NCBI RefSeq assembly: GCF_902706185.1
Contig: NZ_CACSJM010000027.1
Span: 1-47,572, forward strand
Source of the DNA: Roseomonas sp. 18066
GTDB taxonomy: Bacteria; Pseudomonadota; Alphaproteobacteria; Acetobacterales; Acetobacteraceae
Direction of reading: 5' to 3'
DNA: 47,572 bases
Notes under the pieces: generated by a model
Databases searched by the model: none
Seen by the model: only the letters and a program-made list of their open reading frames with translations
What the model was told of the DNA's origin: nothing
In this document: piece by piece, positions 43,698 through 47,572 of the stretch
Position numbering within the stretch: the stretch's first letter is position 1
Layout: each line of letters starts with the position of its first letter
Program-made: the position numbers and the translations under genes

Positions 43698-43795
43698 GGC
43701 ACCAGACTCCAAGCGGAACCAGGCTCCACGGCGGTGGAAGCAGACTCCACGCCCGCCGCGGCACCAGACTCCAAGGCCTGGCACCAGACTCCACG
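43698..43795 (+). repeat. Second iteron array, five direct copies, downstream of repA
   Basis: Five same-strand copies start at 43698, 43715, 43736, 43760 and 43780, each of the form GGMASCAGRCTCCAMG. Starts are 17, 21, 24 and 20 bases apart, about two helical turns. They fill the gap between the repA terminator and the stop of the partition partner gene. They could form the main replication-control locus, or titrate RepA for copy-number control. Confidence 0.85.
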
Positions 43796-43797
43796 TC

Positions 43798-44508
43798 CTA
43801 CTCGCCCTCGCCGGTCAGGATGGCGCTGATCTGCCGCCGGCGCAGGCGCAGCTTCAGCAGCTGCTCGACCAGGCGGCGGCGATCGGCCTCGATCCGCCGC
43901 ATCTCGGCCAGCAGCCGGTTGCGGTCCAGCCCGACCGGGCGGTGTCGGGCGACGGCCAGCACCTCGCGGCGGAACTGGATGACGGCGTTGCGCGTGACGT
44001 CGGCGCGCAGCAGCCCGCGCAGCTGCGCCTCCTCCAGCTCGGCCGGCTTCAGCAGCGCCAGCTGATAGGCGGTGCCGTAGGAGCCCGGCAGCACCTCCAG
44101 CGGCAGCCGGCCCTCGTCGACGGCCAGCGCGATCTGGCGGAACTGGCTGGCCACCGTCTCGCTGAAGGGGAACAGCTGCTGGAAGCCCAGGCGCAGCCGG
44201 TCGCGCTCGTCGCGGGTCAGCTCGCTGTCCAAGTCGTTCAGCGCGCGGCCGATCTGCACGAAGGCGTTGCGCGCCTGGCTCCAGGCCTCGGTCACCTCGC
44301 CGCGCAGCTTCAGCAGCGAGCGGACCTTGCGCGGATCCTTCGGCAGGCTGGTGCCGGCGAAGACCTCGGCGATGGTGCGCAGCGCCTCCTCGTCGACCGT
44401 GATCAGCTCGGCGATGTCCTTGGCTCGGCGATCAGGCGGCGCGCCGGCGGCGGCTTGGTCGACATCCAGCGACTTCAGCGCGTTGCGCGACAATCCAGGG
44501 CGCTTCAC
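43798..44508 (-). CDS. Putative partition partner / DNA-binding protein (ParB position)
   Basis: A 236-residue protein translated from a GTG that overlaps the parA stop as GTGA. I see no ParB-type CTPase motifs. The central region, about 60-110, is helical. A segment near 115-165 (FPFSETVASQFRQIALAV, LPGSYGTAYQLALL) looks like a small helix-turn-helix of the plant-replicon/DUF3102 kind. The C-terminus is strongly basic and helical (RRLVEQLLKLRLRRRQ), suited to DNA binding or a coiled coil. Its position after ParA makes a centromere-binding role likely. Family assignment is uncertain. Confidence 0.7.
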   Translation of the reverse strand: MKRPGLSRNALKSLDVDQAAAGAPPDRRAKDIAELITVDEEALRTIAEVFAGTSLPKDPRKVRSLLKLRGEVTEAWSQARNAFVQIGRALNDLDSELTRDERDRLRLGFQQLFPFSETVASQFRQIALAVDEGRLPLEVLPGSYGTAYQLALLKPAELEEAQLRGLLRADVTRNAVIQFRREVLAVARHRPVGLDRNRLLAEMRRIEADRRRLVEQLLKLRLRRRQISAILTGEGE

Positions 44509-45179
44509 AGGCTGGCCTCCCGCGCGACATAGGACCACAGCGCCTCGAAGGTGTCGTTGGCGCGGCCCCGGTTGAAATCGAGCACGCCCAGGCCCTTGCC
44601 GGCGCTGACATGGATGTCTTCCAGCAGCGGGATCTCGATCGGGCACAGCGCGCCGCCCTGCAGCAGCTTGGCGCGGATGCTCTCATAGCTCTTGGTGCGG
44701 CGATTGGCCTTGTTCAGGATGAAGGCCGCCTTGACCTCGGCCGAGGCCAGGGTCGCCATCCAGGGCATGACGCTGTCGACATCGTCCTGCGTCGCCCCGG
44801 TCGGCACCAGCACGAAATCAGCCGAGGTGCAGAGGCTGAGCGCGGCGCTGTAATGCACCTCGATGCTCGGCGGCGTGTCCAGCACCAGCAGCTGGGTCCC
44901 CTCCCCCGGCTTCAGCGCGTTGCGCCAATTGCCGAGCTCGGCCTCGCGCACCGGCACTTCCGGGCATTCGGGAAAGCTCTCGCGCACCCGTTCGCGGCGG
45001 ATCGCCCATTTATGCAGCGTGCCCTGGGGGTCGAAATCGATCCCCTCCGCCCGCAGCCCGCGCCGCGCCGCCGCCACTAGGATATTGCGCACCAGCGAGG
45101 ACTTGCCGACGCCGCCCTTGGGGCTGGAGACCAGGATGATCCGGCATCGCTCGGTTTTCTTCGGCGCGCGGGTGGGCAT
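44505..45179 (-). CDS. parA: ParA-family partition ATPase
   Basis: A 224-residue ParA/MinD-type ATPase. It has the deviant Walker A motif SPKGGVGKSS (about 18-27), a switch I region FDPQGTLHKW, and LLVLDTPPSIE as Walker B/switch II. It lacks the N-terminal helix-turn-helix of long ParA proteins, so it is the short (type Ib-like) form. It should move plasmid copies over the nucleoid together with a DNA-bound adaptor. It is the first gene of the two-gene minus-strand operon, with dyads and repeated motifs just upstream as candidate control sites. Confidence 0.93.
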   Translation of the reverse strand: MPTRAPKKTERCRIILVSSPKGGVGKSSLVRNILVAAARRGLRAEGIDFDPQGTLHKWAIRRERVRESFPECPEVPVREAELGNWRNALKPGEGTQLLVLDTPPSIEVHYSAALSLCTSADFVLVPTGATQDDVDSVMPWMATLASAEVKAAFILNKANRRTKSYESIRAKLLQGGALCPIEIPLLEDIHVSAGKGLGVLDFNRGRANDTFEALWSYVAREASL

Positions 45180-45192
45180 GGGCGACCTCGTC

Positions 45193-45215
45193 GTAGCTGT
45201 ATCGGCACAAGCTAC
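45193..45215. promoter_or_regulatory. Dyad just upstream of parA
   Basis: GTAGCT (45193-45198) and AGCTAC (45210-45215) are inverted copies around an 11-base spacer, 14 bases before the parA ATG. This is a possible operator for autoregulation by the partition proteins. Confidence 0.45.
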
Positions 45216-45237
45216 ACGCGCCCTTCAGCCCCCACCA

Positions 45238-45310
45238 GTTTTACAAGGGAAAATTTCTGCGGGGCGCAGCCCGCGCCGGGCTTTCCGCGACCGGGTTTTA
45301 CAAGGGAAAA
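45238..45310. repeat. Two copies of GTTTTACAAGGGAAAA, candidate parS/operator
   Basis: The 16-base motif GTTTTACAAGGGAAAA occurs exactly at 45238-45253 and 45295-45310, 57 bases apart in the same orientation. It is AT-rich in G+C-rich surroundings. The second copy sits in a GGTTTT/AAAACC dyad. The position directly upstream of parA suggests a centromere or operator. Both copies lie between parA and the ArsR-type gene. Confidence 0.6.
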
Positions 45311-45320
45311 CCGGGCCGCC

Positions 45321-46022
45321 TCAGAAATCCTGCGGCGACAGGGAGAAGCGCTGGTGCAGCGCCTGCCAGCCGGTGGGGGTGACGGTGATGGCCCGGCTGT
45401 CGCCCACCCGGCGCATCCAGCCCTGCTCCAGGCAGAAGCCGCAAAGCGCGGTGCCCAGCCGCCCGGCCAGATGCGGCCGTCGCTCGCTCCAATCCAGGCA
45501 AGGCCGGCAGAAGACCCGGCCGCCGCGCGCCTCGGGCAGCGCTAGACCGAGCTCAGCGAAGAAGCCGCGCCCGGCCTCGGTCAGCACGCCGCCATCCGAA
45601 GAGAGCTCGATCTGGCCGCGGGCAATCATGCGATCGGCCATGGCGACGGCGACCTGGCCGGCCAGATGGTCGTAGCAGCTGCGCAGCCGCCGCATCGCCA
45701 CGTCGCGCGGGCCGGTGCGCGGCCGGGCCGGCGCGACCGCCATCTGGCTCGCGGCCACGGCCATGATGCTCTCCAGCATCTGCGCGACCGCGGTCGAGGC
45801 CAGCCGGTGATAGCGATGCCGGCCCTGCCGTTCCATGGCCAGCAGCCCGGCCTCGGTCAGCCGCGCCAGATGTGCGCTGGCGGTCTGCGGGGTGATGCCG
45901 GCGGCGGCGGCCAGCTCGCTGGCGGTCAGCGCGCGGCCATCCATCAGCGCGGCCAGCATGGTGGCGCGGGCCGGGTCGCCGATCAGCGCGGCGATGCCGG
46001 CGAAGCCTGCGGTGCTCAGCAT
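45321..46022 (-). CDS. ArsR-family (winged-helix) transcriptional regulator
   Basis: A 233-residue regulator with an N-terminal ArsR-like winged helix (residues about 10-80: IGDPARATMLAALM, ELAAAAGITPQTASAHLARL, RQGRHRYHRL). A C-terminal region of about 130 residues contains the Cys-rich pieces FCRPCLDW and CGFCLEQGW, which may bind a metal or sense redox state. It is longer than simple ArsR proteins and matches the extended type often divergent from an MFS exporter. Here it is divergent from the MFS gene at 46142, its likely target. Confidence 0.9.
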   Translation of the reverse strand: MLSTAGFAGIAALIGDPARATMLAALMDGRALTASELAAAAGITPQTASAHLARLTEAGLLAMERQGRHRYHRLASTAVAQMLESIMAVAASQMAVAPARPRTGPRDVAMRRLRSCYDHLAGQVAVAMADRMIARGQIELSSDGGVLTEAGRGFFAELGLALPEARGGRVFCRPCLDWSERRPHLAGRLGTALCGFCLEQGWMRRVGDSRAITVTPTGWQALHQRFSLSPQDF

Positions 46023-46141
46023 GCGCTTTCTCCTGGTGCGGCATCCTGTCTACCACGCGCCGGCGCAGGACGCTTCGGCCGCCGCCGTAGCATCGCGGGC
46101 CCGAACCGCGCGAGACAAGCGGCCATAACAGGAGCGCCGCC

Positions 46142-47449
46142 ATGACTTTCGCCAGCAATTCAGCGCCCTCGGTCGCCCGGGCGGAACCAGATTCCACAAC
46201 CCCAGGGCAGACGGCGGCCCCGGGCTTTGCCATGCTGCCGGCGATGCAGACCGGACAAAAATTCTTTGGCTGGAAGGTGGTGCGGGCCGGCTTCGTCACC
46301 GCCTTCTTCGCCTGGGGCATCGGCTTCTACGGGCCGCCGATCTTCCTCCAGACCCTGGCCGAGCGGCAGGGCTGGCCGGTGGGCCTGCTCTCGGCCGCCA
46401 TCACCACCCAGTTCCTGCTGGGCGCGCTGGTGGTGGCGCAGCTGGCCGGGCTGCACCGCCGCTTCGGCCAGGTCGCCGTGCTGCGGGCGGGCGGGCTGCT
46501 GACGGCGGTAGGCCTGCTCGGCTGGGCGCTGGCCCGGGAACCCTGGCAGCTGTTCCTGGCGGCGCCGCTGAGCGCAGCCGGTTGGGCGGTGACCAGCTCG
46601 GCGGCGCTGAACGCGGCGATCGCGCCCTGGTTCGTCCATCGCCGCCCCATGGCGCTGGGCATGGCCTTCAACGGCGCCAGCTTCGGCGGGCTGATCCTGT
46701 CGCCGCTCTGGGTGGCGCTGATCGGCGGGCTCGGCTTTCCGGCGGCCGCGACCCTGGTCGGGCTGATCTTCGCCGGGCTGCTGTGGTGGATGGCCGGGCG
46801 CTTCTTCGCGCCGACGCCGGCGATGCTGGGCCAGCAGCCGGATGGTGAGGCGCTGTCGGCAACCCCGGCCAAGCCACCCGTCGAGGCCGCGCCCCTGGGC
46901 CAGAACCCCTGGACAGAAAAACGCTTCCTGACCCTGACGGCCGGGGCCAGCCTGGCGCTCTTCGCGCAGATCGGGCTGGTGGCGCATCTCTTCTCCATCC
47001 TGGTGCCGCTGCTGGGCGCCGGCGCCGCGGGGCTGGCCATGGGCGGTGCGACGGGCTGCGCCATCCTGGGGCGGATGGTGGTGGGGCGGCTGCTGCGGCC
47101 CGGGGCCAGCCGGCGGCAGGCGGCGGCGCTCAACGGGGCGGTGCAGGCGGCGGGATCGGCGCTGATGCTGGCCGGGTCCTTCGGCTCGGTGCCGCTGATG
47201 CTGGCGGGCTGCGCGCTGTTTGGCCTGGGCATCGGCAATGCCACCTCGCTGCCGCCGCTGATCGCCCAGCGCGATTTCCGCGCCGAGGACCTGCCGCGCG
47301 CCGTGGCCCTGGTCACTGCGACCGGCCAGGCGGCCTATGCCTTCGCGCCGGCGGCCTTCGGCCTGCTGCGCTTCGAGACGCCGTACCTGTTCCTGACGGC
47401 GGGGCTGCTGCAGCTGATCGCCGGCGCGCTGATCCTGGCGCGGCGCTAG
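46142..47449 (+). CDS. MFS transporter
   Basis: A 435-residue major-facilitator protein with about twelve hydrophobic segments. It begins at FGWKVVRAGFVTAFFAWGIG after a 40-residue polar N-terminus. A central loop near 220-250 separates the two halves, and SSAALNAAIAPWFVHRRPMALG is the helix 4-5 region of monocarboxylate/oxalate-formate-type members. The start has AGGAG at 7 bases. The N-terminal extension encodes an iteron-like sequence (46183-46198), so it may be a plasmid-specific addition; an internal ATG at residue 31 or 35 is the alternative start. The gene ends exactly at the IS boundary, where CTAG supplies the TAG. It is probably regulated by the divergent ArsR-type gene. Confidence 0.88.
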   Translation: MTFASNSAPSVARAEPDSTTPGQTAAPGFAMLPAMQTGQKFFGWKVVRAGFVTAFFAWGIGFYGPPIFLQTLAERQGWPVGLLSAAITTQFLLGALVVAQLAGLHRRFGQVAVLRAGGLLTAVGLLGWALAREPWQLFLAAPLSAAGWAVTSSAALNAAIAPWFVHRRPMALGMAFNGASFGGLILSPLWVALIGGLGFPAAATLVGLIFAGLLWWMAGRFFAPTPAMLGQQPDGEALSATPAKPPVEAAPLGQNPWTEKRFLTLTAGASLALFAQIGLVAHLFSILVPLLGAGAAGLAMGGATGCAILGRMVVGRLLRPGASRRQAAALNGAVQAAGSALMLAGSFGSVPLMLAGCALFGLGIGNATSLPPLIAQRDFRAEDLPRAVALVTATGQAAYAFAPAAFGLLRFETPYLFLTAGLLQLIAGALILARR

Positions 47450-47572
47450 GTCACGGACTCATAATGCCGCAGCCATAGCCTTGACCCGACAAGGTGTAGG
47501 GCAGCGAGGTAGTTGCGCGAGAGCTTGTCGAAGCGGGTGGCGATGCGTCGGAAGTGCTTCATTCGATTGAAG
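47446..47572 (-). mobile_element. IS5-family transposase, C-terminal end (cut by window end)
   Basis: The minus strand from the window edge encodes FNRMKHFRRIATRFDKLSRN and continues to the stop, the typical C-terminus of IS5-type DDE transposases. The expected catalytic Glu lies just outside the window. The TAG stop (47446-47448) is part of the palindrome CTAG (47446-47449), which also contains the stop of the MFS gene. No separate terminal repeat is seen beyond it, so the IS end appears to abut the MFS gene. This matches IS427/IS870-type elements, which target CTAG. Confidence 0.88.

Noticed and set aside
43698..43795. Short regularly spaced repeats as a CRISPR array
   Set aside because: Repeats are 16 bases with gaps of only 1-8 bases, there are no cas genes, and the position beside repA fits iterons.

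Overview
The window is a G+C-rich segment of tightly packed metabolic genes followed by a plasmid-type replication and partition module. Codon bias, the Liv/TRAP/HyuAB gene content and the RepA type suggest an alphaproteobacterium, most likely Acetobacteraceae (Roseomonas-like). That assignment is an inference from gene content, not a database match. The window looks like one contig of a plasmid or chromid: it starts inside a perfect 30-bp inverted repeat and ends inside an IS5-type transposase gene.

Layout. 1-2.7 kb: a LysR regulator and a family-5 (peptide/nickel-type) solute-binding protein. 2.7-12.9 kb: a ten-gene minus-strand run. It holds a DUF900 alpha/beta hydrolase, an allophanate-hydrolase-like amidase, a second alpha/beta hydrolase, a complete Liv-type ABC importer (two ATPases, a binding protein, two permeases), a GAF protein and an amidohydrolase. 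13.2-14.7 kb: a divergent ATZ/TRZ-type amidohydrolase. Together these suggest uptake and hydrolysis of an amide, urea or N-heterocyclic compound. 14.7-16.9 kb: a LysR/Bcr-CflA MFS divergent pair.

16.9-26.9 kb: a sugar regulon. The minus strand runs deoC, binding protein, sugar ABC ATPase, two permeases, DUF4432 epimerase-like protein, PfkB kinase. The plus strand carries a DeoR regulator and an FGGY pentulose kinase. A TTGTCA-16-TATAAT promoter with an overlapping dyad lies between the two arms. Import, phosphorylation and DeoC cleavage of a deoxypentose fits the gene set.

26.9-33 kb: an M20 carbamoylase/allantoate-amidohydrolase-like enzyme, an atypical DHDPS-family protein, an Asp/Asn beta-hydroxylase-like protein, zwf and a DUF1796 protein. 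33-42.4 kb: a LysR gene, a DctPQM TRAP transporter, hydantoinase/oxoprolinase HyuA-HyuB and an aldehyde dehydrogenase. The tight overlaps suggest one unit for a cyclic amide such as 5-oxoproline or a hydantoin.

42.4-45.3 kb: the replicon core. An iteron origin with a DnaA-box-like site and an AT-rich patch precedes RepA (PF04796-like). Five further iterons follow it, then a convergent ParA plus a partner with no visible ParB motifs. A repeated 16-bp motif upstream of parA is a candidate centromere or operator. 45.3-47.6 kb: an ArsR-type regulator, a divergent MFS transporter and the IS5-type transposase end, whose TAG stop shares a CTAG with the MFS stop. No tRNA, rRNA or CRISPR array was recognised.
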